Source: Aquabacter sp. L1I39
Lineage (GTDB): Bacteria; Pseudomonadota; Alphaproteobacteria; Rhizobiales; Xanthobacteraceae
Assembly (NCBI RefSeq): GCF_017742835.1
Contig: NZ_CP072392.1
Coordinates: 1,658,385-1,722,384, forward strand
DNA length: 64,000 bases
Reading direction: 5' to 3'
Within the stretch, counting starts at the first letter, position 1. Each line of letters starts with the position of its first letter. A program made the translations under genes and the position numbers. Positions 42,537 to 51,320 of this stretch are shown here, in pieces. The notes beneath the pieces were generated by a model that saw only the letters and a list, made by a program, of their open reading frames with translations, made no database searches and was not told the DNA's origin.

Positions 42537-43421
42537 TTACCAGGCGAGACGAGGCATCACGCCACGCGGATGGGCATGGCCGGTGAAGAGATTGATGAGC
42601 GCCTCCGCATTGGGCTCAGCGCCACCCTCGGCGCCCAGTTCCGCCGCATGGATGCCGGAGGCGATGAACAGGCTGTCGAAGCCGGCCGCGGTGGCGCCCA
42701 TAATGTCGGTGCGCAGGGCATCGCCGATGCACAGCACCTTCGGCGCGGCGGGAAGTCCGCCCGGCAGGGCGCCGGCGCGGGCCAGCGCGGTGTCATAGAT
42801 GGGCTTGTGCGGCTTACCGCAATAGACGGTGTGGCCGCCCAGCTGGTCATAGAGCTGGGCGATGGCCCCGGCGCAATAGATCAGCTTGTCGCCGCGCTCC
42901 ACCACAATGTCGGGATTAGCGCAGATGAGGGGCACATGGCGGGCCTTCAGGGCGGTGAGGGAGGCGCGATAGTCCTCCGCCGTCTCCACCTCGTCGTCGA
43001 ACAGGCCGGTGCAGACGATCAGGTCCGCCTCGTCGGGGCCGGAGCGCTGAAGGTCCAGCCCGTCGAAGGTGGGCAGGTCCCGGGAGGGGCCGATATGATA
43101 CATGCGCGCGCCGGGATGGCCGGAGAGCACCGCCTGCGTCACGTCGCCGGAGGTCACCACGCCATCATAGGCGGAACGGGGCACGCCCAATTTGTCCAGC
43201 ATGGTGATGATGAAGGCGTTGGGCCGGGGCGCGTTGGAAACCAGCACCACCTTGGCGCCGCTGTCACGGGCGCGGGTGAGCGCATCGCCAGCGGGCGCAT
43301 AGGCGGCCAAGCCATTGTGCAGCACGCCCCACACGTCGCACAGGATCAGTTCGTAGTCGGCAGCCAGTTCCGAAAGACCGGACACCGGCCGGGGTGCCAC
43401 GAGCCTGCTCTCCATGTTCAT
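42537..43421 (-). CDS. HAD-superfamily class IIA hydrolase (sugar-phosphatase-like)
   Basis: 294 aa. The motifs are the nucleophile ELILCDVWGVLHNG, VVLVSNAPRP (motif II Ser), and KPHKPIYDTAL (motif III Lys) with VLCIGDALRTDIMGATAAGFDSLFIASG (motif IV). It matches the TIGR01459-type family restricted largely to alphaproteobacteria; the substrate is unknown. ATG 43421 has AGGATGAGGACG upstream. The gene precedes ribF on the same strand by 109 bases. Confidence 0.85.
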   Translation of the reverse strand: MNMESRLVAPRPVSGLSELAADYELILCDVWGVLHNGLAAYAPAGDALTRARDSGAKVVLVSNAPRPNAFIITMLDKLGVPRSAYDGVVTSGDVTQAVLSGHPGARMYHIGPSRDLPTFDGLDLQRSGPDEADLIVCTGLFDDEVETAEDYRASLTALKARHVPLICANPDIVVERGDKLIYCAGAIAQLYDQLGGHTVYCGKPHKPIYDTALARAGALPGGLPAAPKVLCIGDALRTDIMGATAAGFDSLFIASGIHAAELGAEGGAEPNAEALINLFTGHAHPRGVMPRLAW

Positions 43422-43689
43422 GTCGTCCTCATCCTTCTCGCGCCGCGCGGGCCGATCGGTGCCCCGACGTGCCACGGTCCGCCGTCGATCACAAGAGGCA
43501 TGCTGCATCGCAAACGATCCAGGGCACCTCCCGGCCAATCCGAAAACCTTTTGGCCCTAAGGCCCTCGCCCCTTCATTCCCCCTGCCCCGACCGCCTATA
43601 AGGGCGGCGTGACAGCGGGGGCATGGCACGCAATCTGGAACAGGGACCGCGCAGGGGCGGGCGGGCTCGTCTTTGAAGTGGGACACCCA

Positions 43690-44415
43690 ATGAGGCAAAC
43701 AGCCACCCTCACCGGCAGGTTCCAGACCTGCCTTGCCGCCGCCTTCGCAGCCGCAGCCCTCTTCACCGTGCCCGCCGGGGCGCAGCCTCTCAACCTGCCG
43801 CCAGTGCTGCGCGATGCCCGCTATTGCGAGATCCTGCCCATCCAGCGCGACGCGCTGACCTTCATCGCCTCCGTCTACAATACGCTGGGGCGGGACGATT
43901 GCCCGGCGGACAAATGGAAGGCGCTGACCGAGGCGGACGTGAAGCGCCGGTTCGATGCGTTCACGGCGGTGCTGAACGGGCCGCGCTATTTCCTCATGGA
44001 CAAGATCATCGCCAGCGGCGCCACCAAGGCGGGCGAAATGGTGGACCTGGGCGGCATCGGCTTCGTCAAGCGCGCGGAGGTGAAGCTCTCCCTCTGGGAC
44101 CTGCGCAACCCGCCTTATGCGGAGCACGAGGTGCACCGGGACACCACCTTCGTGTTCGAGGCCGGAAAGCCCACGTTCCAGCTCACCGCACCGGGCGGGG
44201 CGGTCTATGTCATGCAGTCCTATTCCAGGATGAAGGAGCCGGGCCTGACCTACGCGGCCCTGCCCGATCTCGGTAAGCGCCTGGAGCTCCCCAAGGGATG
44301 GACCTATGCCAAGGTCGTGCCCTCCGCCGACCTAGCGCTCGGCGCCGACGGCGTCGCCGTGGTGGTCCAGGACGACCTCGGCAACACCTACCAGCGGGTT
44401 AAGGAGGGGAAGTAA
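43690..44415 (+). CDS. Exported protein of unknown function
   Basis: 241 aa. A Sec signal peptide (about residues 1-32, ending PAGAQ) is followed by a soluble protein with LRDARYCEILPIQRDALTFIASVYNTLGRDDCP (two Cys possibly disulfide-bonded), RFDAFTAVLNGPRYFLMDKI, VKLSLWDLRNPPYAEHEVHRDTTFVF and a C-terminal region ending DDLGNTYQRVKEG. No family is recognised. ATG 43690 was taken because the signal peptide starts there; the frame is open from 43609. It is convergent with murD, 18 bases apart. Confidence 0.75.
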   Translation: MRQTATLTGRFQTCLAAAFAAAALFTVPAGAQPLNLPPVLRDARYCEILPIQRDALTFIASVYNTLGRDDCPADKWKALTEADVKRRFDAFTAVLNGPRYFLMDKIIASGATKAGEMVDLGGIGFVKRAEVKLSLWDLRNPPYAEHEVHRDTTFVFEAGKPTFQLTAPGGAVYVMQSYSRMKEPGLTYAALPDLGKRLELPKGWTYAKVVPSADLALGADGVAVVVQDDLGNTYQRVKEGK

Positions 44416-44433
44416 CGCGGGGCGGGCGCCGCC

Positions 44434-45834
44434 TCACCCCCGCATCGTCACCCCCGGCAAGGCCTGGGCGAGGGTGCGGAAGGCGTCGCCGCGGACTTCG
44501 AAATTGGGGAACTGGTCGAAGCTGGCGCAGGCGGGAGAGAGCAGGACCACCGCCGGGTCGAGGCCATCGGCCTCGGCATCGCGGGCCGCGTGGGCGATGG
44601 CCTGGTCGAGGGTGCCGGCGATCTCGTGCGGCACCTGGCCCGCCAGCGTGCGGGAGAAGTCCTCCGCCGCCTCGCCGATGAGATAGGCCCGCTTCACCGC
44701 CCCGAAGAAGGGCTTGAGCGGCTCGATGCCGCCGGACTTGGGCTTGCCGCCGGCAATCCAATAGATGTTGGAGAACGAGGTCAGCGCCCGTTCGGCGGCA
44801 TCCGCATTGGTAGCCTTGCTGTCATTGACGAACAGCACCTGGCCCTTGCAGCCCACCTCTTCCATGCGATGGGCAAGGCCCGGAAAGCGGCGCATGCCGA
44901 TGGCGATCACTTCCGGCGCCAGCCCGATGGCGCGGGCGGCGGCGAAGGCGGCGGCGGCATTCTGGGCATTGTGGGCGCCGCGCAGGGAGGAGATGCCGGC
45001 AAGGTCCAGCCGGAAGCGCTCCACACCCTTCTCGCTCAGCACGATAGCGGTGCCATCCCGCCACACCCCATCCGCCAGCGGCCGCTGCACGGAAATGCGC
45101 ACCACATGGGTGCCGGCCCGCTCGGCCCGATCAGCCATGGCGGCCGAATAATCGTCATCGACGCCCACCACCGCCGTGCCGCCGGTGGGGACGCCCTCCA
45201 GCAGGCCCTCCTTTACCGCCGCATAGGCCTCGATGGTGCCGTGGCGGTCCAGATGGTCGGGGGTGAGGTTGAGATGCACGCCCACGGAAGGGTCGAGGGT
45301 GGGGGCCAGGTCGATCTGGTAGGAGGAGCACTCCACCACATGCACTCGGCCGGAACGGGGCGGCTCCAAGGAGAGGATGGCCGTTCCGATATTGCCGCCC
45401 ATCTGCACATCCCGCCCGCCGGTCGCCAGCAGATGGGCGATGAGCGCCGTGGTGGTGGACTTGCCATTCGTGCCGGTGATGGCGACGAAGGGGGAGTGGC
45501 GGGCGCGGGTCCGCCGCTCACGGCAGAACAATTCGATGTCGCCGATGATCTCCACCCCCGCCGCGCGGGCAAGCTCCACGCTCCAGTGGGGCTTGGGATG
45601 GGTGAGCGGCACGCCGGGGGAAAGAATCAGTGCGGCGAGCTGGGTGAAATCCACCTGCCGGAGGTCCACCACATTCAGGCCCGCCGCCTTGGCCTTGGCG
45701 CGACCGGCCTCGCCATCGTCATAAACGATCACCTGCGCGCCGCCCGCCACCAGGGCCTCAGCGGTCACAAGACCGGACCCGCCCAGGCCGAACACGGCGA
45801 CAGGACGATCCTTGAAACTGGCAACGGGAATCAT
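44434..45834 (-). CDS. murD: UDP-N-acetylmuramoyl-L-alanine:D-glutamate ligase
   Basis: 466 aa. The N-terminal UDP-binding Rossmann fold has [17 protein letters not shown], the ATP P-loop is [14 protein letters not shown], and [43 protein letters not shown] and [10 protein letters not shown] are diagnostic. It adds D-Glu in the cytoplasmic stage of peptidoglycan synthesis. ATG 45834 matches family length. In most dcw clusters it directly follows mraY; here 2.8 kb of unrelated genes intervene, and ftsW/murG/murC do not follow. Confidence 0.95.
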   Translation of the reverse strand: MIPVASFKDRPVAVFGLGGSGLVTAEALVAGGAQVIVYDDGEAGRAKAKAAGLNVVDLRQVDFTQLAALILSPGVPLTHPKPHWSVELARAAGVEIIGDIELFCRERRTRARHSPFVAITGTNGKSTTTALIAHLLATGGRDVQMGGNIGTAILSLEPPRSGRVHVVECSSYQIDLAPTLDPSVGVHLNLTPDHLDRHGTIEAYAAVKEGLLEGVPTGGTAVVGVDDDYSAAMADRAERAGTHVVRISVQRPLADGVWRDGTAIVLSEKGVERFRLDLAGISSLRGAHNAQNAAAAFAAARAIGLAPEVIAIGMRRFPGLAHRMEEVGCKGQVLFVNDSKATNADAAERALTSFSNIYWIAGGKPKSGGIEPLKPFFGAVKRAYLIGEAAEDFSRTLAGQVPHEIAGTLDQAIAHAARDAEADGLDPAVVLLSPACASFDQFPNFEVRGDAFRTLAQALPGVTMRG

Positions 45835-45997
45835 CGAACGGACCCGGACTGGAACCGGCAGCCCCCTGCCGGCAAAGCAGCCCAGCACTAGAACGGGTCG
45901 CGGCGGAAGGGAAGCATCCCGGCGCGGGCGCGGGCGGGCATTTCCACGCATGAGCGCCCTGCCGGTCACCGTGCCGCAACGTCAATCCGCCAGCGCC

Positions 45998-46351
45998 TCA
46001 GCAGTGCGCCCCGGCGTCGGGGGCGCAATAAAGGTTGTAGAGCGTCTCCATCACCGCCCGCACCTCCCGCCCGGCAAGGCGGTAATGCAGCGTCTGGCCT
46101 TCGCGGCGGCTGGCGACAATGCCCGCCGCCTTCATCTTGGCGAGGTGCTGCGACAGGGCGGAGGGGCTCAGTCCCACATCCGCCGCCAGGTCGCCGGCGG
46201 TGCGTTCCCCTTCCACCAGCTGGCACAGGACCAGCAGGCGCTTGGGATGGGCCATGGAGGACAGGAGGGCAGCGGCCGCATCGGAGTTGCGGACGAGCTC
46301 CTGGGGGATGGGGCCGGCATGCGGCGAAGGGAGGTTCAGGGCTGTTGACAT
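45998..46351 (-). CDS. bigR: ArsR/SmtB-family regulator, BigR type (persulfide-responsive)
   Basis: 117 aa winged-helix protein with AAALLSSMAHPKRLLVLCQLVEGERTAGDLAADVGLSPSALSQHLAKMKAAGIVASRREGQTLHYRLAG. Two cysteines fit BigR/SqrR sensing: one in LVLCQLVEGE (helix 2-3 region) and one near the C-terminus in LYNLYCAPDAGAHC. In Xylella and Agrobacterium, BigR represses a sulfide/persulfide detoxification operon. Its start codon lies in the edge of the AT-rich palindrome at 46350-46377, and it diverges from DUF2892 and YeeE/YedE genes, the usual BigR targets. Confidence 0.85.
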   Translation of the reverse strand: MSTALNLPSPHAGPIPQELVRNSDAAAALLSSMAHPKRLLVLCQLVEGERTAGDLAADVGLSPSALSQHLAKMKAAGIVASRREGQTLHYRLAGREVRAVMETLYNLYCAPDAGAHC

Positions 46352-46372
46352 TTTAGAGTTTCATGAAATACT
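46345..46372 (+). promoter_or_regulatory. Promoter of the sulfur-transport unit
   Basis: A consensus -35 TTGACA (46345-46350) and an AATACT -10 (46367-46372) are 16 bases apart. Almost the whole spacer and the -10 lie inside the BigR-like palindrome, so repressor binding would exclude RNA polymerase. AGGAGGCGG follows before the ATG at 46400. Confidence 0.6.
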
Positions 46373-46377
46373 AAAAT
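46350..46377. promoter_or_regulatory. Probable BigR operator
   Basis: A 28-base palindrome with outer arms ATTTTAG/CTAAAAT and inner TTTCATGAAA matches its reverse complement at 24 of 28 positions. It is AT-rich in very GC-rich DNA and resembles known BigR boxes (ATTTAG/CTAAAT-type arms). It overlaps the start codon of the regulator gene on one side and the promoter of the 46400 gene on the other. Confidence 0.75.
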
Positions 46378-46399
46378 CATTAGATCACAGGAGGCGGAC

Positions 46400-46612
46400 A
46401 TGAGCAATGTGGGTGGATTGGATCGGGCCATTCGGGCTGTCCTGGGGCTGTTGCTCCTGGCCTCGCCGCTGCTGGTGACCGGCGTGTGGACCTATGTGCT
46501 GCCGCTCATCGGCGTGGTTCTGCTCGGCACCGCCTCTATGCGCTTCTGCCCGGCCTATCGGCTGCTCGGCATCTCCACCTGCCCCATCAACACGCGGGCG
46601 GATGCCAAATAG
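46400..46612 (+). CDS. DUF2892 (YgaP-like) small membrane protein
   Basis: 70 aa: NVGGLDRAIRAVLGLLLLASPLL, a second helix VLPLIGVVLLGTASMRFCP and the tail YRLLGISTCPINT, the standard DUF2892 pattern with two helices and two conserved cysteines. Such domains are fused to rhodanese in YgaP and occur in BigR-controlled operons, suggesting a role in handling sulfane sulfur at the membrane. AGGAGG lies 8 bases before ATG. Confidence 0.85.
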   Translation: MSNVGGLDRAIRAVLGLLLLASPLLVTGVWTYVLPLIGVVLLGTASMRFCPAYRLLGISTCPINTRADAK

Positions 46613-46705
46613 GTGGTCCGGCGCGCGTCCGGTGACCCTCAATTGAGCATTCCGTACCGAGAAGACAAGTCTCGCGCCCCAGTTGGGCCGACAAGGTGAA
46701 ATGAC

Positions 46706-47146
46706 GTGACCCTTCCTGCAACAGACTTCACGCCGCTCCTTTCGGGAGTGGGCGGGCTGCTCATCGGCGCCTCCGTGGTGGTGCTGATGGCCCTCAACGG
46801 CAAGATTGCCGGCATCAGCGGCATTGCCGGGCGCCTGGTCAATACCAGCGCCCGCGGCCCGCTGCTGGAACAGCTTCTGTTCGTCGCCGGCCTCGTGGGC
46901 GGGGCGGCGGTGGTCGCGCTTGTCGCCGGCGGCGTGCCGCAGCATTTGCCGCCCAGCCTCGGCCTCCTGGCGGTGGCAGGCCTCCTGGTGGGCTTCGGCG
47001 CCACCATCGGGCAGGGTTGCACCTCGGGCCACGGGGTGTGCGGCATCGCCCGGCTTTCGGTCCGCTCGCTCACGGCCACCCTCGTCTTCATGGGGGTCGC
47101 CATCCTCGTCACCTTCCTGATGCGCCATGTGGGAGGCCTGTCATGA
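46706..47146 (+). CDS. YeeE/YedE-family sulfur transporter, first half-size subunit
   Basis: 146 aa with about four helices. The motif GFGATIGQGCTSGHGVCGIARLS carries the cysteines that relay thiosulfate/persulfide sulfur in YeeE. It starts at GTG 46706 with AAGGTG upstream. The stop overlaps the next gene's ATG by 4 bases; together the two half-size proteins probably make one functional channel. It lies 93 bases downstream of the DUF2892 gene. Confidence 0.85.
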   Translation: MTLPATDFTPLLSGVGGLLIGASVVVLMALNGKIAGISGIAGRLVNTSARGPLLEQLLFVAGLVGGAAVVALVAGGVPQHLPPSLGLLAVAGLLVGFGATIGQGCTSGHGVCGIARLSVRSLTATLVFMGVAILVTFLMRHVGGLS

Positions 47147-47604
47147 TCGGTCTTGGTGCCCTCCTCGCCGGCCTGCTGTTCGGCGCCGGCCTTGCCCTCT
47201 CCGGCATGCTGGACCCGGCCAAGGTGCTCAATTTCCTCGATCTCGCCGGTCAGTTCGACCCGTCCCTCGCCGTCACCATGGCGGTGGCGGTGGCGGTCGC
47301 CTTCATCGGCTTCCGGGTGCTGCGCGGCTGGTCGCGGCCGGTCTTTGCCGGTGCCTTCTCCTGGCCCACGGCCACGGACATCACCCCCCGCCTGGTCATC
47401 GGCGCGGCCATTTTCGGCCTGGGCTGGGGGCTGGCCGGCATCTGTCCGGGGCCGGCCATCGCTTCGCTGGCGCTGCTGAACCCGGCCATCCTGGCCTTCC
47501 TGGTGCCCATGTTCGCCGGCATGGCGCTGGCCCATCTGGCGGTGGCCCGGTGTCCGCGCATCTCCGGCGCGGTGGAAATCCGCCCGGCCCAGACGAGCCG
47601 GTAA
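47143..47604 (+). CDS. YeeE/YedE-family sulfur transporter, second half-size subunit
   Basis: 153 aa with about four helices. It starts MIGLGALLAGLLFGAGLALSGMLDPAKVLNFLDLAG and has the conserved Cys in GWGLAGICPGPAIASLAL, the second-half signature of YeeE/YedE. It is coupled to the first half by ATGA. Its 3' end faces the CDF-like gene 20 bases away. Confidence 0.85.
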   Translation: MIGLGALLAGLLFGAGLALSGMLDPAKVLNFLDLAGQFDPSLAVTMAVAVAVAFIGFRVLRGWSRPVFAGAFSWPTATDITPRLVIGAAIFGLGWGLAGICPGPAIASLALLNPAILAFLVPMFAGMALAHLAVARCPRISGAVEIRPAQTSR

Positions 47605-47624
47605 ACCCGCCGCCGCCCGCCGGT

Positions 47625-48557
47625 TCAGGCCGGCGCGGCGGGGCTGAGCACCGGGGTCACCGTCACCTGCGCGCCCGGAATGAGGGCCTGCACCTCGCCA
47701 GCCACCTGGTCGGTGACCCCCTGCACGTCCTCCATGCGGCGCTCCGGCGCAAAGCCCAGCACCACGTCCACGCAGGGCATGTTGCCCGACAGGCGCGAGC
47801 GCACCGAAACCAGCGCGTCATAGCGGTCGAAATGGCGCACCAGAGCGCGGTTGATGAGGTGCTGCTGCTTTTCCTCCAGCGTCCGGTCCAGCAGCGAGGG
47901 CAGCGACTGGCGGGCCATGCTCACCGCCAGCTGCACCATCACCAGGGCCACGAAGGCTGATCCCGCCACCTCCGCCACCAGCGCGACGGTGCCGCCGGGA
48001 AAGCTGGCATTCACGGTGAGCGCCACCAGCACGATGGCCGAGGAGATGAGCTTGGCGAGCCGGGTGCGCACCTGCCCCATCATGATGACGGAGCGCCCGT
48101 CGCCCCCCGCCCGCCACAAGGCGCGGAAGACATAGGCGTTCTGCAGCGCATTCAGCGCCCCCACACCCACCGCGAACAGAAGACCGGCCTCCACCTGCTC
48201 GGGCGGATGCCACCAGCGATAGGCCGCCCCCACCCCGACCCACAGCCCGGCAAACCCCATGCCCAGGGCCACGGACAGGTTGGCGAACTGCTCAACCTTG
48301 CCGGCCCCATAGTCGAAATCGTGCATGCGGCCGCGATGGATGCGCCGGAGCACCCCCAGCAGCACCAGTTCCAACACCACCAGCAGGAAGGCGCGCACGG
48401 CCTCCGCCAGCATCATCAGCGAATTGGCGAAGACAGCAGTGGTGAACTGACCGGCGATGAGGACGAGGTCGCTGAGCGCCGCCAAAAGCATGGAGCGCTC
48501 GCGCTGGAGGGCGAGCGCGTCGGGCACCACGGGCGGTTCTGGCGCGGCATGCGTCAA
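47625..48557 (-). CDS. Cation-diffusion-facilitator-like membrane protein lacking canonical metal ligands
   Basis: About 310 aa from TTG 48557, which has GAGGGG upstream; a TTG at 48596 is an alternative. Six helices and a C-terminal ferredoxin-like domain (SRLSGNMPCVDVVLGFAPERRMEDVQGVTDQVAGEVQALIPGAQVTVTPV) follow CDF architecture, and FDYGAGKVEQFANLSVALG corresponds to the FGYGK loop. The helix 2 segment reads SLMMLAEAVRAFLLVV and helix 5 RTRLAKLISSAIVL, where HxxxD/DxxxD ligands are expected, so Zn/Fe transport in the usual way seems unlikely. Confidence 0.7.
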   Translation of the reverse strand: MTHAAPEPPVVPDALALQRERSMLLAALSDLVLIAGQFTTAVFANSLMMLAEAVRAFLLVVLELVLLGVLRRIHRGRMHDFDYGAGKVEQFANLSVALGMGFAGLWVGVGAAYRWWHPPEQVEAGLLFAVGVGALNALQNAYVFRALWRAGGDGRSVIMMGQVRTRLAKLISSAIVLVALTVNASFPGGTVALVAEVAGSAFVALVMVQLAVSMARQSLPSLLDRTLEEKQQHLINRALVRHFDRYDALVSVRSRLSGNMPCVDVVLGFAPERRMEDVQGVTDQVAGEVQALIPGAQVTVTPVLSPAAPA

Positions 48558-48667
48558 TGGCCCCTCCCCTCGCCCCCCATACGGGGCACGGGACAAGGCT
48601 AGTTCAGGCCGCGCGGGGAAGGCAATGGCGGCGGGCGACCGGCACCCGCGCGGCGGTCAGTGCGGTT

Positions 48668-49750
48668 TCAGCGCAGCTTGAGCGTGGCGAGGCCGAGCAG
48701 AGCCAGCACGACCGCGATGATCCAGAAGCGGATGACCACCTGGGATTCGGTCCAGCCCAGCTGCTCGAAATGGTGGTGGATGGGCGCCATCTTGAAGACG
48801 CGCTTGCCGGTGAGGCGGAACGAGACCACCTGCACGATCACCGACACCGCCTCCAGCACGAACAGCCCGCCGATCACCACCAGCACGATCTCGTGCTTCA
48901 CTGCCACCGCCACCGTGCCGATGAGGCCGCCCAGCGCCAGCGAGCCGGTATCGCCCATGAAAATCTGGGCGGGCGGGGCGTTGAACCAGAGGAAGCCGAG
49001 GCCGGCGCCGATCATGGCGCCGCAGATCACCGCCAGTTCGCCCACCCCCGCCACGTAATGGATCTGGAGATAGTCCGCGAACAGCACGTTGCCGGCCAAG
49101 TACGAAATCATGCCGAAGGAACCAGCGGCGATCATCACCGGCACAATGGCAAGGCCGTCGAGGCCGTCGGTCAGGTTCACCGCATTGCCCGCCGCCACGA
49201 TCACGAAGGCACCAAACAGCACGAAGAACCAGCCCAGATTGAGCAGCAGGTCCTTGAAGAAGGGAAAGGCAAGCGAAGAGGACAGGCCCGGCTTGCCCAC
49301 GCTCACCATGATGACCACCGCGACGCCGGCGATCACCGCCTCGGCGGCGAGACGCGCCTTGCCGGAAAAGCCCGCATGGGTCTGCTTGGTGACCTTGAGA
49401 TAGTCGTCATAGAAGCCGATGAGGCCGAAGCCCACGGTGACGCCCAGCACCGTCCAGACATAGATGTTGGCGAGGTTCGCCCACAGCAGCACCGCCACCA
49501 GCAGGCCGGACAGGATCATCAGCCCGCCCATGGTGGGCGTGCCTTTCTTGAGCAGGTGGGACTGGGGGCCGTCCGCGCGGATGGGCTGGCCCTTGCCCTG
49601 CTTCACCCGCAGCACCGAGATGATGCCCGGCCCGAACAGGAACACGAACAGCAGCGCCGTGACGATCGCCCCGCCGGTCCGGAAGGTGATGTAGCGGAAG
49701 ACGTTCATCCCCGGGAAGATGTCGTGCAGCTGCGCAAGCCATTGAAGCAT
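48668..49750 (-). CDS. mraY: Phospho-N-acetylmuramoyl-pentapeptide-transferase
   Basis: 360 aa, ten membrane helices. The signatures are [24 protein letters not shown] (Asp pair), the [16 protein letters not shown] segment and [18 protein letters not shown], and the cytoplasmic loop [24 protein letters not shown]. It makes lipid I from UDP-MurNAc-pentapeptide. It starts 3 bases after murF stops. It is the last gene of the contiguous dcw block; murD is displaced by 2.8 kb. Confidence 0.97.
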   Translation of the reverse strand: MLQWLAQLHDIFPGMNVFRYITFRTGGAIVTALLFVFLFGPGIISVLRVKQGKGQPIRADGPQSHLLKKGTPTMGGLMILSGLLVAVLLWANLANIYVWTVLGVTVGFGLIGFYDDYLKVTKQTHAGFSGKARLAAEAVIAGVAVVIMVSVGKPGLSSSLAFPFFKDLLLNLGWFFVLFGAFVIVAAGNAVNLTDGLDGLAIVPVMIAAGSFGMISYLAGNVLFADYLQIHYVAGVGELAVICGAMIGAGLGFLWFNAPPAQIFMGDTGSLALGGLIGTVAVAVKHEIVLVVIGGLFVLEAVSVIVQVVSFRLTGKRVFKMAPIHHHFEQLGWTESQVVIRFWIIAVVLALLGLATLKLR

Positions 49751-49753
49751 GGT

Positions 49754-51184
49754 CTATCCTTCGATCAGGGCTTCGCCGGGAGCCCGGAAGCGCTCGGCCA
49801 GCGCTTTCACCAACGGTCCCATACGGCTGCCATTCGAGCCCTTCACCATCAGCGTGTCGCCCGGCCGCAGACTGGCGGCCACCAGCGCGGCCAGCGTGTC
49901 GGAGGCCGGGGCATAGCCGCCGCGGCGGTCGCCCGGCAAGGCGTACCAAAGTTCGTGCATGAGCGGCCCACAGCAGAAAACGAGGTCGATGCCCGCGGCC
50001 TTCAGCGGTTCGGCCAACTCGCGGTGATGGCGCGGACCGTCCGTGCCCATCTCCAGCATGTCGCCGAGCACCGCGATGCGCCGTCCGCGCGGCCCCACGG
50101 GGGTGCGGCTCAAGACGTCGATGGCGGCGCGCATGGAGGCTGGATTGGCGTTGTAGCTCTCGTCCAGCAGCACAGCCGTGCCACCCGGCACGGTCAGTTG
50201 CAGCGGCACGCCGCGTCCCGGCGGCGGACGCAGCGCGGCGAGCGCGAGCGCCGATAGCGCCAGGTCCGCGCCCAGGAGCTTCACTGCCGCCAGCACCGCC
50301 AGCACATTCTGCACCACATGGCGGCCGGGCATGCCCACCTTCAGCGTCACCCGCGAACCCATCACATCGGCGACGATGACCGAGCAATGGGCCTGGAGCG
50401 ACACGTCCAGGAGGCGGCAATCGGCGGCGGGGTCCGTGCCGAAGGTGACGATGTTCGAGGCGCCCTTGGCCTTGGCGAAGTCGGTCAGGAGCCGGAACTG
50501 GGAATTGTCCATGTTGAGGACGGCGGTGCCACCGGCCTCGAGCCCGTCAAAGATCTCGGCCTTGGCGGCGGCGATCTCCTCAATGCCTGAGAACTGGGCG
50601 ATATGCACCGCCTCGACCGTGGTGATGATGGACACCTTCGGGCGCACCATGCGCACCAGGGGCGTGATCTCGCCGGGATGATTCATGCCGATCTCGAACA
50701 CGCCATAGCGTGCCTCGCGCGGCATGCGGGCCAGCGAGAGGGGCACCCCCCAATGATTGTTGTAGGAGGCGGCGGACGCATGGGTGGGGCCATCGGCGGA
50801 CAAGGCGAGGCGCAGCGCCTCCTTGGAGGTGGTCTTGCCCACCGAGCCGGTCACCGCGACGATGCCGGCCGTGGAGCGCGCCCGCGCGGCGCGGCCGGTA
50901 TCCGCCAGCGCCCCGAGCACGTCGTCCACCACCAGGAGATTGGCGTCGGGCGGGAAGGCATCGGCGCGGTCGCGCGCCACCACCGCCACCGCCGCGCCAT
51001 TGGAAAAGGCGCGGTCCACATAGGCATGGCCGTCGGAATTCTCGCCCGTGATGGCGAAGAAGGCATCGCCCGGCGCCAGCGTCCGCGTATCGATGGAAAT
51101 GCCCCGCACGGGCTCAGGCGCCCCGCGCACGGTGCCACCGGTGGCGGCGGCCAGTTCCTCGATCCCATATAGCGGTTCGCTCAT
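49754..51184 (-). CDS. murF: UDP-N-acetylmuramoyl-tripeptide:D-alanyl-D-alanine ligase
   Basis: 476 aa. The P-loop is VAVTGSVGKTTSKEAL, followed by YNNHWGVPLSLARMPREARYGVFEIGMNHPGEI, AVLNMDNSQF, and the D-Ala-D-Ala-domain ILLDESYNANPASMRAAI and RIAVLGDMLEMG. ATG 51184 was chosen because GGAG is 8 bases upstream; GTG 51190 would be too close to it. The murE-murF gap holds a palindromic element at 51258-51308. Confidence 0.95.
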   Translation of the reverse strand: MSEPLYGIEELAAATGGTVRGAPEPVRGISIDTRTLAPGDAFFAITGENSDGHAYVDRAFSNGAAVAVVARDRADAFPPDANLLVVDDVLGALADTGRAARARSTAGIVAVTGSVGKTTSKEALRLALSADGPTHASAASYNNHWGVPLSLARMPREARYGVFEIGMNHPGEITPLVRMVRPKVSIITTVEAVHIAQFSGIEEIAAAKAEIFDGLEAGGTAVLNMDNSQFRLLTDFAKAKGASNIVTFGTDPAADCRLLDVSLQAHCSVIVADVMGSRVTLKVGMPGRHVVQNVLAVLAAVKLLGADLALSALALAALRPPPGRGVPLQLTVPGGTAVLLDESYNANPASMRAAIDVLSRTPVGPRGRRIAVLGDMLEMGTDGPRHHRELAEPLKAAGIDLVFCCGPLMHELWYALPGDRRGGYAPASDTLAALVAASLRPGDTLMVKGSNGSRMGPLVKALAERFRAPGEALIEG

Positions 51185-51257
51185 GCGCACGCTCCCTGGA
51201 CTGCGGGGCGGCCCCCGCGGGCGCCCCTCACCTGACCGGCCACTGGCCGCGTCTGCT

Positions 51258-51308
51258 CTAGAGCCGGATCCGACCGGACTGATTCACTCTGGTCGGATCG
51301 CGCTCTCG
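51258..51308. repeat. REP-like palindromic element in the murE-murF gap
   Basis: GATCCGACC (51267-51275) and GGTCGGATC (51291-51299) form a perfect 9-bp stem around a 15-base loop, extended outward by AGAGC (51260-51264)/GCTCT (51302-51306). It begins CTAGAGC like the element at 8690-8816. Sequences of this form are dispersed in Xanthobacteraceae-type genomes. In the operon mRNA it would form a hairpin between two cell-wall genes. Confidence 0.7.
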
Positions 51309-51320
51309 CGCGGCCCGACC

